A DNA stretch of 64,000 nucleotides. Origin: Flavobacterium limnosediminis JC2902. GTDB taxonomy: Bacteria; Bacteroidota; Bacteroidia; Flavobacteriales; Flavobacteriaceae. A program made the translations under genes and the position numbers. The notes under the pieces are model-generated. The model was given only the letters and a program-made list of their open reading frames with translations. It was not told the origin of the DNA and did no database searches. Numbering within the stretch: position 1 is the stretch's first letter; each line of letters opens with the position of its first letter. Location of the stretch: positions 248,001 to 312,000 of the forward strand of contig NZ_AVGG01000007.1 of the NCBI RefSeq assembly GCF_000498535.1, in the 5' to 3' direction. Below, one piece after another: positions 34,594 to 42,983 of this stretch.

Positions 34594-35235
34594 CTATTTC
34601 AACTTCGATTTGTAGTTCTTCCTGAGTTTGTCCAATTTCGGACTGATAACCGCCATGCAATAGCCCTGATTCTTATTTCGGTTGTAATAATTCTGATGGT
34701 AATCCTCCGCCTCATAAAATACTTTGGCTGAAGAAATTTTTGTCACCACCTTTTTACCGTAGATATTTTGATCGTTCAATAACTGAATAAAATTTTCAGC
34801 CGCTTTTTTCTGTGCTTCTGAGTGATAAAAAATCTCGCTTCTGTATTGAGTTCCCACATCGGCACCCTGACGGTTTAATGTAGTTGGATCATGCGTTGCA
34901 AAGAACACCTCAAGCAAATCCTCATAAGAAATCAAATCCGGATTAAACTTAATTTCTATTGCCTCGGCATGACCGGTGGTTCCTTCACAAACTTGCGCGT
35001 AGGTTGGATTCGTAACCGCGCCTCCAGTATATCCTGAAACGACTTTCTCCACACCTTTAAGTTCTAAAAACAGTGCTTCCGTACACCAGAAACAACCGCC
35101 TGCAAATGTTGCTGTTTCGTTTTTTTGATTTCCCATAACTGCAATCTCCTTTTCTTTACTGACACTTTTTCCTTTCTCTTTGGCTTCACAAGACAAAACG
35201 ACAAGGGCAAAACAACTAAAAAATAACGTTTTCAT
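34594..35235 (-). CDS. msrA: peptide-methionine (S)-S-oxide reductase, lipoprotein form
   Basis: A 213-residue MsrA that repairs oxidised methionine (S form). The motif GGCFWCTE places the catalytic Cys at 48. Further marks are GVEKVVSGYTGG and the conserved YHQNYYN near the C-terminus. Residues 1-16 form a lipoprotein signal peptide (lipobox VLSC, Cys16), so the enzyme is probably tethered in the periplasm, where it would protect secreted proteins. No MsrB domain is fused or adjacent. It stands alone on the minus strand, divergent from the ABC ATPase gene. Confidence 0.94.
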   Translation of the reverse strand: MKTLFFSCFALVVLSCEAKEKGKSVSKEKEIAVMGNQKNETATFAGGCFWCTEALFLELKGVEKVVSGYTGGAVTNPTYAQVCEGTTGHAEAIEIKFNPDLISYEDLLEVFFATHDPTTLNRQGADVGTQYRSEIFYHSEAQKKAAENFIQLLNDQNIYGKKVVTKISSAKVFYEAEDYHQNYYNRNKNQGYCMAVISPKLDKLRKNYKSKLK

Positions 35236-35381
35236 AGCCTGTTTTTTTATTTAACAAATTTACCCAATAACTGAACGACAATACTGAATTAACGAAACTT
35301 TATAACATCAGTTACGATTTTTATGGACGGATGGATTTAATAGTTGCCCAAATCTTTGTTTCTTTGTACAAATTGAAAGTA

Positions 35382-36056
35382 ATGATTCAGGTAAAAAACA
35401 TACATAAAAATTTCGATAAACTGCATGTCCTTAAGGGCGTAAACCTTCACATTAAAAAAGGAGAAGTTGTATCTATCGTGGGAGCTTCGGGAGCAGGGAA
35501 AACGACTTTACTGCAGATCATGGGCACACTTGACAAGCCAACTGTTGAGAAAGGAACTGAGTTGATCATCTATGGTGAAAATCTTTTAAAGATGAATGAC
35601 AAGGCGCTCTCGAAATTCAGAAATTTACAATTGGGATTCATTTTTCAGTTTCATCAGTTATTACCCGAATTTACAGCTCTTGAAAACGTTTGTATCCCCG
35701 CCTTCATAGCCGGAAAAGGTAAAAAAGAAACGGAAGAAGAAGCCAAAAAACTGCTGGATTATCTAGGGTTATCGCAACGTTATGACCACAAACCCGGAGA
35801 ACTTTCCGGAGGTGAACAGCAACGTGTAGCCGTCGCCAGAGCTTTAATTAACAAGCCTGCCGTTATTTTTGCCGATGAACCTTCCGGAAATCTCGATACA
35901 CATTCCGCCGAAAATTTACATCAGTTGTTTTTTAAACTCAGAGACGAATTCGGACAAACCTTCGTAATTGTAACTCACAACGAAGAATTGGCAAACATGG
36001 CCGACCGAAAACTGATTATGGTGGACGGCGATATCCGGAACGAAGTGGTTAAGTAA
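35382..36056 (+). CDS. lolD: LolD-type ABC transporter ATP-binding protein
   Basis: A 224-residue ABC ATPase. Walker [10 protein letters not shown] at 34-42, signature [15 protein letters not shown] (about 140-154), Walker [13 protein letters not shown] and the H-loop VTHNEE. The length, the NLD after Walker B and the [17 protein letters not shown]-loop place it with LolD/MacB ATPases, which power release of lipoproteins from the inner membrane or extrude substrates. No permease (LolC/E) is adjacent, as often in flavobacteria. The start at 35382 ([10 protein letters not shown]) gives the family N-terminus; upstream in-frame ATG codons would add unrelated residues. Confidence 0.88.
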   Translation: MIQVKNIHKNFDKLHVLKGVNLHIKKGEVVSIVGASGAGKTTLLQIMGTLDKPTVEKGTELIIYGENLLKMNDKALSKFRNLQLGFIFQFHQLLPEFTALENVCIPAFIAGKGKKETEEEAKKLLDYLGLSQRYDHKPGELSGGEQQRVAVARALINKPAVIFADEPSGNLDTHSAENLHQLFFKLRDEFGQTFVIVTHNEELANMADRKLIMVDGDIRNEVVK

Positions 36057-36062
36057 ATTATG

Positions 36063-36099
36063 AGTAATTAGAAGTTAGTAATTAGAAGTTAGTAATTAG
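36063..36099. repeat. short tandem repeat AGTAATTAGAAGTT
   Basis: The 14-base unit occurs twice in full (36063-36076 and 36077-36090) and then as AGTAATTAG. It lies in the non-coding gap between lolD and the TIGR02757 gene. Confidence 0.7.
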
Positions 36100-36137
36100 T
36101 TGTTCATAATTAGTGAAGATATGATTACAATCATTCT

Positions 36138-36180
36138 AAATCTTGCTTCTTGTCTCTTGCTTCTATTTTCTATCATCTAT
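36138..36180. repeat. dispersed repeat, CTTGCTTCTTGTCTCTTGC type
   Basis: Pyrimidine-rich repeat immediately upstream of the TIGR02757 start; reverse complement of the words at 23576-23612. Confidence 0.6.
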
Positions 36181-36190
36181 TCCCTGAACT

Positions 36191-36955
36191 TTGAGTCCAT
36201 TCGAATTAAAATCCTTTCTCGACGAAAAAGTCGAACTTTATAATAATCCGAATTTTATCGAAAGTGATCCGGTACAGATTCCGCATCTCTATACCCAAAA
36301 AGAGGACATTGAAATTGCGGGTTTTTTGGCTGCCACCATTGCCTGGGGAAATCGCAAAATGATTATTAGCAACTCCAATAAAATGATGCAGTTGATGGGA
36401 AATGCGCCTTATGATTTCATTATGTCCCACAATGAAGCCAATCTGGAACGTCTTTCCACATTTGTACACCGAACCTTTAACGGTCAGGATTTCATTGGAT
36501 TCGTTAAAAGTCTGCAACACATTTACAATAATCACAACGGCCTTGAAGCGGTTTTTGCCAAAAATCAGGAAATGAATTCGATGCAGAAGAGTATTTCAGA
36601 ATTCAAGAAAGTTTTTTTCGAAATCGATCATTTGCCACGTACTAAAAAACATATTTCGGATCCAATGAACGGTTCGGCAGCCAAGCGCATAAACATGTAT
36701 TTACGTTGGATGTGCCGTCAGGACAACAAAGGTGTCGATTTGGGAATCTGGAAAAGTATTTCTCCTTCAAAATTATCCTGTCCGCTTGATGTTCATTCCG
36801 GAAACGTAGCCCGAAAACTGGAATTGCTTACACGAAAACAAAACGATTTCAAAGCATTATCCGAATTGGATACAAGTTTACGCCTTCTTGACCCAACCGA
36901 TCCCGTAAAATACGATTTTGCCTTATTTGGCCTTGGTATTTTTGAAGGATTCTAA
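36191..36955 (+). CDS. TIGR02757 (DUF2400) family protein, TTG start
   Basis: A 254-residue protein of a family widespread in Bacteroidota and Spirochaetota, function unknown. Conserved parts visible are the N-terminal FLDEKVELYN, the middle IAWGNRKMIISN with NRK, GSAAKRINMYLRWMCRQD and the C-terminal LDVHSGNVARKLELLTRKQNDFKAL...LDPTDPVKYDFALFGLGI. The helical pattern and the DVH-x-RKL element recall HhH-GPD glycosylases, but that is inference. The only start fitting the family N-terminus is a TTG at 36191. Confidence 0.85.
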   Translation: MSPFELKSFLDEKVELYNNPNFIESDPVQIPHLYTQKEDIEIAGFLAATIAWGNRKMIISNSNKMMQLMGNAPYDFIMSHNEANLERLSTFVHRTFNGQDFIGFVKSLQHIYNNHNGLEAVFAKNQEMNSMQKSISEFKKVFFEIDHLPRTKKHISDPMNGSAAKRINMYLRWMCRQDNKGVDLGIWKSISPSKLSCPLDVHSGNVARKLELLTRKQNDFKALSELDTSLRLLDPTDPVKYDFALFGLGIFEGF

Positions 36956-36996
36956 CAAATTTTAAATGTTAACAAATTATTAAGCAATTTTATCTC

Positions 36997-37004
36997 TATA
37001 TTTG
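36997..37004 (+). promoter_or_regulatory. -7 box of the exopolysaccharide operon
   Basis: TATATTTG about 83 bases upstream of the first gene; no clear TTTG 19 bases before it. A second TATATTTG (37079-37086) touches the ATG and is too close to serve that start. Confidence 0.5.
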
Positions 37005-37087
37005 ACGAAATTTTGATTTTTATTCAAACAAATCCCCAAGTCTGTTATATAAAAACCTAAATAACCTTGATTTTGTGATATATTTGT

Positions 37088-38302
37088 ATGAAACCTGTAT
37101 TTTTGTTCTTAACTAATGATGAAAATCGAAACGCGTTCCCTAAAACTGGGGATTTAGAGATCCTTCCCTCTGAAGAATATTTTAACAGTCTTAACCTTTC
37201 ATATTCAGACAATTACCTTACAACTGAATTCATTTTCATCCTGTTAAAATTCTTCATAATACCTATTTTTATTCTAATCTTAATTACTCTGATATTTTTT
37301 CTGGTTGCCAACCGCTACAAATCTGAACAAGTATCAACCAAGAAAAAAAAGATTGACACTTTGGTGAATGATTTTTTAACAGAAATCATTTTTTCAACAT
37401 ATAGTGCTAAAGAATTAAAGAAAAAAATTGCGGATTTTAAATCCACAATTCCCTATGAAAAAAAGTGGTGTCGCCACATGATTCTGAATAAACTGATTCA
37501 ATTTAAACAAAATATCCACGGATTCGACCAAAATCAGATTTTACTGATTTACAAATATTTCGGATTGGATAGTTACAGCAAGAAATTGATTAATGACAGA
37601 AGATGGTATTTCAAATCACTTGGTATTTACCATTATCAGGTTTTGGATTACAAAATTAAAAAGGGACAACTAAAGTATTTTTTAAAAAGCAAAAACAAAT
37701 ACCTGCGTTCAAACGCACTGATTGCCACAATAGCCTTATCCGATGAAAAATTTGGTGTTTTAGACGAATACACAGAGAAAATTTCAAGAGCCGACGAACT
37801 TAAGATTTTGGATATAATCTATCAGAAAAAATCCACACTTCCTAAAAACATAGTGAAATGGATACACCACGAGAACAATTCAATCGTAATTCTGGCTCTG
37901 AAGTTAATGATTCGCTATAGAGAGAAGTTAAGCGTTTCGCAAATAACCCATTTGTTACAGAACCCGGATAATTTGGTCCGAAAAGAAACATTATTGGCTA
38001 TCAGAGAATTAAACCTTTATGAAGCTAACGATATTCTGATTGCACACTATCCGGAAGAAACTAATAAACGGAATAAAATTTCGTGCTTAAAAACATTGGG
38101 CATCATCGGGAATGAAAAAACAGTGGAATTTGCTTCGAAAATTTTATTAGAGGAAAATGATCTGGAAATCAAGTTTGAAATTATAAACTGTATTAATAAA
38201 ATCGACTCAAAATACTTTACAAAATTTACTTCAGATGATGAATCGCAAAACAACATCATCAGCAAAATAATATTACATGTTACTAACCCCTATCTGAATT
38301 GA
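37088..38302 (+). CDS. membrane-anchored HEAT-repeat protein of the exopolysaccharide operon
   Basis: A 404-residue protein with one membrane segment at about 49-72 and a long cytoplasmic part built from helical repeats: units such as LRSNALIATIALSD, NSIVILALKLMIRYREKL, DNLVRKETLLAIRELN and NKRNKISCLKTLG match HEAT/PBS-lyase-like repeats (about 200-380). No enzyme motif is present, so it is likely a scaffold that binds the neighbouring synthase or the response regulator. It opens a four-gene operon and its TGA overlaps the TTG start of the glycosyltransferase by 4 bases, indicating translational coupling. The family assignment is by repeat pattern. Confidence 0.78.
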   Translation: MKPVFLFLTNDENRNAFPKTGDLEILPSEEYFNSLNLSYSDNYLTTEFIFILLKFFIIPIFILILITLIFFLVANRYKSEQVSTKKKKIDTLVNDFLTEIIFSTYSAKELKKKIADFKSTIPYEKKWCRHMILNKLIQFKQNIHGFDQNQILLIYKYFGLDSYSKKLINDRRWYFKSLGIYHYQVLDYKIKKGQLKYFLKSKNKYLRSNALIATIALSDEKFGVLDEYTEKISRADELKILDIIYQKKSTLPKNIVKWIHHENNSIVILALKLMIRYREKLSVSQITHLLQNPDNLVRKETLLAIRELNLYEANDILIAHYPEETNKRNKISCLKTLGIIGNEKTVEFASKILLEENDLEIKFEIINCINKIDSKYFTKFTSDDESQNNIISKIILHVTNPYLN

Positions 38303-39732
38303 AAACGTTAGAATTTTTTATAAAACATTTTGAAACTTTTGCAGCATATTATTCCATAAGTTATGTGATATTTTATACGGTGTTGGCATTATTGTCGTAT
38401 CTGGCCATTAAAAAATACTACAACTCAAAATACTATTTGCACAAAGGCGTATTGGTTAAATCGAACCATACTGTAGGGGTTTCCATAATCGCTCCGGCTT
38501 TTAATGAGGCTGCTACCCTTGTTTATAACGTTAAATCATTACTTTCACAGGAATATCCGAAATTTGAAGTCATCATCATTAATGACGGCAGTACGGATAA
38601 TTCTCTGGAATTACTCATATCTGAATTCAGTTTGGTGAAAGTTGATTTTTTTTATCAGGAAAAGATTCCAACACAACTGGTAAAGGGACATTACAAATCG
38701 ACAAATCCGATATATTCCAAATTGTTGATTGTTGATAAATTCAACGGCAACAGTAAAGCCGATGCTTCCAATGCAGGCATCAATTCGGCAAAATACTCGC
38801 TTTTCCTGTGTACGGATGTGGATTGCATCTTACGAAAAGACACCGTAGCCATCCTGGCAAAACCATTCCTTGAAAATACCGAAAAGGTAATCGCAACCGG
38901 AGCCACCATACGTACATCAAATTCCTGCAGGTTTAAAGACGGGGAACTCTATGAATCGCATTATCCTGATAACTTTTTTGCAAGATTTCAGGAATTGGAA
39001 TACATCAGGGCTTTTGTATTCGGAAGAATGGCCTGGAGTAAAATGAACAGTTTATTGTTAGTATCCGGAGGACTGGGAATGTTTGATAAAGAAACGGTGA
39101 TTAAAGTAGGTGGCTACTGGCATAAATCATTAGGAGAAGACATCGAACTAATTACTCGTATGCGTAAATTTATGCATGAGAAAAAAGAAAAGTTCCTCAT
39201 CAAATACATTCCCGAAACACTTTGCTGGACAGAAGTTCCCGGCACCATGGATTTATTTATGAAACAGCGTACCAGATGGGCACGAGGTTTAATTCAGACT
39301 TTATCTTTACACAAAAAAATATTTCTTAATCCAAAATACGGAAAAACAGGATTACTTGCCTTTCCCTATTTTGTCTTCTTTGAATTTGCAGTTCCGATAT
39401 TGGAAGTCATGGGACTCACCGTCTTGCTTTTGGACATATTTTTCTTCGACATTAACTACGATTTCCTTTTGATAGTCAGTGCTTTTATCTATTTATTCTA
39501 TACGATAATAACGTTGTTATCAGTACTGTTGGATCAGTTAATTTACAAACATTATTCCAGTATCAAAGAGATTATCACTTTAATAGTGATGGTGTTTTTG
39601 GAACCCATAATATATCATCCGTTAAATGTTTATGCCTCATTAAAAGGGTATTGGAATTTCGTGACAAGAAAGGAACAAAAATGGGGACTCATGTCACGAA
39701 AAGGATTTACTAATTCAAATCAGATACAGTGA
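38299..39732 (+). CDS. processive family-2 glycosyltransferase (PgaC/NodC/BcsA type)
   Basis: A 477-residue inner-membrane polysaccharide synthase. One membrane segment at about 18-38, the GT-A catalytic domain (about 55-335) and three or four segments after 350. All hallmarks are present: INDGSTD near 94-100, the metal-binding Asp173-x-Asp175 in CTDVDC, Glu280-Asp281 in LGEDIEL and QRTRW at 323-327. The last motif marks synthases that extrude the growing polymer. Substrate cannot be read from the sequence; GlcNAc or glucose are the common ones in this family. The start is a TTG overlapping the upstream stop, and its own stop overlaps the next GTG start. Confidence 0.92.
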   Translation: MKTLEFFIKHFETFAAYYSISYVIFYTVLALLSYLAIKKYYNSKYYLHKGVLVKSNHTVGVSIIAPAFNEAATLVYNVKSLLSQEYPKFEVIIINDGSTDNSLELLISEFSLVKVDFFYQEKIPTQLVKGHYKSTNPIYSKLLIVDKFNGNSKADASNAGINSAKYSLFLCTDVDCILRKDTVAILAKPFLENTEKVIATGATIRTSNSCRFKDGELYESHYPDNFFARFQELEYIRAFVFGRMAWSKMNSLLLVSGGLGMFDKETVIKVGGYWHKSLGEDIELITRMRKFMHEKKEKFLIKYIPETLCWTEVPGTMDLFMKQRTRWARGLIQTLSLHKKIFLNPKYGKTGLLAFPYFVFFEFAVPILEVMGLTVLLLDIFFFDINYDFLLIVSAFIYLFYTIITLLSVLLDQLIYKHYSSIKEIITLIVMVFLEPIIYHPLNVYASLKGYWNFVTRKEQKWGLMSRKGFTNSNQIQ

Positions 39733-40979
39733 AAAAGATAGTATTTATAATCATTTTAAACCTGTTGTATGTTGTCAATTTACAAGCCCAAAAAATTGAC
39801 ACGGACAGCCTTTTGGTAAAAACGGCATCCGAATTAAATACGCAGAAAGATTATGCAAAAACCATCACGTTAGCACATTTAGGAATTAAAAATGCGCCCG
39901 ATTATCTTGATTTTCACCTTCTTTTGGGAAGAGCCCACTGGCTTACACAACAAAAAGACAGCGCCCGTTATTACTTTAACCATGTTATAACCCGAAATCC
40001 TACCTATAAAGAAGCTTTCGGCTATCTTTCAAGATTGGAAATAGAAGAGAAAAACAGCACTAGTGCGGTTGCGGTTTTAGACAAAGCCATCTCCTTTTAT
40101 CCGGAAGAAAAAGAATTTTATCTGTTGAAACTGGATGCTATCGCTCTGGAACGTGATGATGAAAAAACAATAGCCTATTTACATTCCGTATCCGAAAAAT
40201 TTCCCGACGATAAGATTTTCCAAAATCAGTTGACCGAATTAAAAATGAAATCGGTTTCAGACCGTATAGGTTTAGGCTACAACTATACCACTTTTAACCG
40301 CGACGGTGTGGGTCCGTGGCATTTGGTCGGATTACAATACGTCCGCGAACGAAAAAAACTGACCCTGATCGGACGCGTTAATTACGCCGACCGACGTTCA
40401 TACGGCAACAGCATCAACTCCGGATTCCAATATGAATTCGAAACGTATTTTACGAACAGCAAAAAAAGCTATTCGTTTATCAATGCTGCTTTCAGCGATG
40501 AAATAGTTTTCCCTAAACTGCGTCTCTCCTACTCCTACTTCCGGAATCTCGGAAAAGGCTGGGAAGGTGATTTGGGAGCCCGCTACATAAGAACTGCCGA
40601 TAGTGATTTATATGCCGGAGTATTGGGAATAGGAAAATACGTTGGTTCGTATTGGTTTAATCTGAAATCCTATTGGCAATGGGACAATGATACAATGTAT
40701 CCGGCTTTTACCGCAACTGCACGATATTATTTCGATACAAAATTCGACTATGCAACCCTGATTGCCGGTTACGGAACCTCTCCGGACGAAAGAGTGACTT
40801 TGGGACAATTTGAACAAAGGGTTTCACTGAATTCCTTCAGGGTCGGAGCAGGTTATTACATACTTTTATGGAAACACTATTGCCTGGGATTACAGGGAGT
40901 ACTCAACAGACAGGAATACAAGCCGGATAATTATCAAAGCGAATTTGATATGTTTTTTTCAATTCAGTATAAATTTTAA
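39729..40979 (+). CDS. TPR / outer-membrane beta-barrel protein, YaiO family
   Basis: A 416-residue protein with a signal peptide (1-21, ending LQAQ), TPR-like helical repeats in the periplasm (about 25-170: LLGRAHWLTQQKDSARYYFNHVI, AFGYLSRLEIEEKNSTSAVAVLDKAI) and a C-terminal beta barrel (about 180-416) of alternating aromatic strands that ends IQYKF, with a terminal Phe. This is the YaiO architecture and resembles PgaA/AlgE-like exporters, in which the TPR domain binds the polymer modification enzymes and the barrel passes the chain. It is coupled by a GTGA overlap to the synthase gene, so it probably exports that product. Confidence 0.87.
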   Translation: MKKIVFIIILNLLYVVNLQAQKIDTDSLLVKTASELNTQKDYAKTITLAHLGIKNAPDYLDFHLLLGRAHWLTQQKDSARYYFNHVITRNPTYKEAFGYLSRLEIEEKNSTSAVAVLDKAISFYPEEKEFYLLKLDAIALERDDEKTIAYLHSVSEKFPDDKIFQNQLTELKMKSVSDRIGLGYNYTTFNRDGVGPWHLVGLQYVRERKKLTLIGRVNYADRRSYGNSINSGFQYEFETYFTNSKKSYSFINAAFSDEIVFPKLRLSYSYFRNLGKGWEGDLGARYIRTADSDLYAGVLGIGKYVGSYWFNLKSYWQWDNDTMYPAFTATARYYFDTKFDYATLIAGYGTSPDERVTLGQFEQRVSLNSFRVGAGYYILLWKHYCLGLQGVLNRQEYKPDNYQSEFDMFFSIQYKF

Positions 40980-41004
40980 ACACAAAATTAAATACCACAT
41001 ACGC

Positions 41005-41376
41005 ATGAAAAAAATAGTAATTATTGAAGATGATAAAATTATCATCAACATATTGGATTTTCTCCTGAAAAAAGAAGGTTTTGAAACCCATATTGCCAAA
41101 GACGGCATTGAAGGAATCGAAAAAATAAGCGCGCTTCGTCCGGATTTGATTATTTCAGATATCATGATGCCTTACAAATCCGGTCTTGAAATCACACTCT
41201 TTGCTAAAACCAATTATCCGGAAATCCCAATTATAATGATTTCCGCATTGGGAAAAGAAGATCAGACCGTAATTGAAGTATCAAAATTAGGGGTTGATGA
41301 TTTCATAGCGAAACCCTTTGATCCGAAGGAACTGATAGAAAAAGTAAAACTTTTATTAGAAACGGTTTTGAAATAA
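41005..41376 (+). CDS. single-domain response regulator
   Basis: A 123-residue CheY-like receiver without output domain. Phospho-acceptor Asp52 in IISDIMMP, acidic pair Glu8-Asp9-Asp10 (IIEDDK) and the conserved Lys in AKPFDP near 104. The ATG at 41005 (MKKIVIIEDD) is the natural start; in-frame codons upstream overlap the barrel gene. It follows the exporter gene by 25 bases, so its most likely partner is the HEAT or synthase protein of the same operon, a control by protein contact. No histidine kinase is in the window. Confidence 0.9.
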   Translation: MKKIVIIEDDKIIINILDFLLKKEGFETHIAKDGIEGIEKISALRPDLIISDIMMPYKSGLEITLFAKTNYPEIPIIMISALGKEDQTVIEVSKLGVDDFIAKPFDPKELIEKVKLLLETVLK

Positions 41377-41478
41377 AACCACTTTCAAATAAAAGGTTTA
41401 TTACCCTCATGTGCCGCGAATGATTGTCTGATACTTACAACGATGACAACCAATTAGCGATAACTGGCTGAGAAATCG

Positions 41479-41486
41479 TATCTTTG
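41479..41486 (+). promoter_or_regulatory. -7 box of the DEAD-box helicase gene
   Basis: TATCTTTG, 18 bases before the ATG at 41504; no good TTTG at the usual distance. Confidence 0.5.
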
Positions 41487-41503
41487 CACAAAATATACGT
41501 TTT

Positions 41504-42850
41504 ATGAGTACTTTTGAGCAATTCAATCTTCCAAAATCCTTACAAAAAGCCATAGATGACTTGGGCTTAACAACCCCTACGCCTATTCAGGTAAAATCTT
41601 TCCCGGTTATTATGTCAGGACGCGATGTAATGGGAATTGCACAAACCGGTACCGGTAAAACCTATGCTTATTTACTTCCCATCCTGAAACAATGGAAATT
41701 CACGCCTACACACACTCCGAAAGTGGTTATTATCGTTCCTACCCGTGAATTGGTGGTTCAGGTAGCCGAAGAAGTGGAAAAACTGACCAAATACATGTCG
41801 GTTCGTGTTTTAGGGGTTTATGGAGGCGTAAACATCAACACCCAAAAAACATCCGTATATCAAGGGGTTGACGTCTTAGTGGGAACACCTGGACGAATGA
41901 TGGACTTGGCATTAGACAACGTTGTTCGTTTTGATGAAATGCAGAAATTGGTTATTGACGAATTCGATGAAATCCTGAATTTAGGTTTCCGTTTCCAAAT
42001 TACCTCCATCCTTTCCATGATGCGTCCAAAACGCCAGAACATATTGTTTTCGGCAACCATGACCGATGAAGTGGATGAACTTTTGGATGAATATTTCGAT
42101 TTTCCGGAAGAAGTTTCATTGGCACAATCAGGAACTCCATTGGAGAAAATTCAACAATTTGCCTATCACGTTCCCAATTTCCTTACGAAAGTCAACTTAC
42201 TGAAACATTTGTTAACGCAGGATGAATCCTTGGAACGCATCCTTCTTTTCATCAATAACAAAAGAGTTGCTGATATTTTAATGGAGCATCTGGAAGAAGA
42301 TTTTCCCGGACAATTTGGTGTGATCCATTCCAATAAATCGCAAAATTACCGTTTAAACACGATGGCCAGCTTTCAGGCAGGAGAAATCCGCGGAATCGTA
42401 ACGACAGATATCATGGCTCGTGGTTTGGATATTTCCGATATTACACATGTAATCAATATGCAGTTTTCGGAAGTTCCGGAACAATACATTCACCGAATCG
42501 GTCGTACAGGTCGTGCCGATAAGGAAGGTATTGCGATCAGTATGATAGCACCATCAGAAGAAGAATTCCAGGTGGAAGCCGAACTTTTGATGGAAAAAGA
42601 GCTGGAAATCCTTCCACTTCCGGAAGATGTTAAAATCGAAGAAAAACGATTGGAATTTGAAAAAGACAAGAAGAAAGTCAAATTCCTGATGAAAAAGGTA
42701 AAACTGGAAGGTGGCGCTGCATTTCATGAAAAATCGGATAAAAATAAACAGGTCAATCTTGGCGGTCCCGGAAAGGTAAAACCAAGAAAAACAAAACCAA
42801 CCAATCGTGCAGTGGAACGTAAACGTGCTGCGAAGAGAAAGAAGAAATAG
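41504..42850 (+). CDS. DEAD-box-type RNA helicase with DEFD motif II
   Basis: A 448-residue helicase with the core in order: Q motif TPTPIQVKSFP, motif I AQTGTGKT at 46-53, motif Ia PTRELVVQ, TPGRMMDL, motif II Asp152-Glu-Phe-Asp155 (DEFD where DEAD is usual), motif III SATM, motif V TTDIMARGLDISD and motif VI HRIGRTGR. After residue 380 a basic tail ends in RAVERKRAAKRKKK, suited to RNA contact. It probably helps ribosome assembly or RNA turnover. The variant A-to-F in motif II is the only departure from the consensus. Confidence 0.92.
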   Translation: MSTFEQFNLPKSLQKAIDDLGLTTPTPIQVKSFPVIMSGRDVMGIAQTGTGKTYAYLLPILKQWKFTPTHTPKVVIIVPTRELVVQVAEEVEKLTKYMSVRVLGVYGGVNINTQKTSVYQGVDVLVGTPGRMMDLALDNVVRFDEMQKLVIDEFDEILNLGFRFQITSILSMMRPKRQNILFSATMTDEVDELLDEYFDFPEEVSLAQSGTPLEKIQQFAYHVPNFLTKVNLLKHLLTQDESLERILLFINNKRVADILMEHLEEDFPGQFGVIHSNKSQNYRLNTMASFQAGEIRGIVTTDIMARGLDISDITHVINMQFSEVPEQYIHRIGRTGRADKEGIAISMIAPSEEEFQVEAELLMEKELEILPLPEDVKIEEKRLEFEKDKKKVKFLMKKVKLEGGAAFHEKSDKNKQVNLGGPGKVKPRKTKPTNRAVERKRAAKRKKK

Positions 42851-42948
42851 TCTCAGTTTTCAGTCTCAGTAAACAGTTATCGTAAGCAGTAAAAACCTGA
42901 AAACCGTGACTGCGACTGAAAACTTAAATATGACTGCGACTGAATACT
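42851..42948. repeat. dispersed low-complexity repeat, ACTGCGACTGAA type
   Basis: Words such as CAGTTTTCAGTCTCAGT, GTGACTGCGACTGAAAAC and ATGACTGCGACTGAATAC recur within about 100 bases after the helicase gene. Related ACTGATTACTGA words occur at 34573-34597 and 50700-50763. Confidence 0.6.
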
Positions 42949-42983
42949 AAAAATGATTATCTTTGAAAAATCTTTAAAAATAA

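Noticed and set aside
36063..36099. Tandem AGTAATTAGAAGTT units as a CRISPR array
   Set aside because: There are no spacers; the units are directly adjacent, and there is no cas gene.
37079..37086. TATATTTG as promoter of the HEAT gene
   Set aside because: It ends one base before the ATG, too close for transcription to include the start; the copy at 36997 is preferred.
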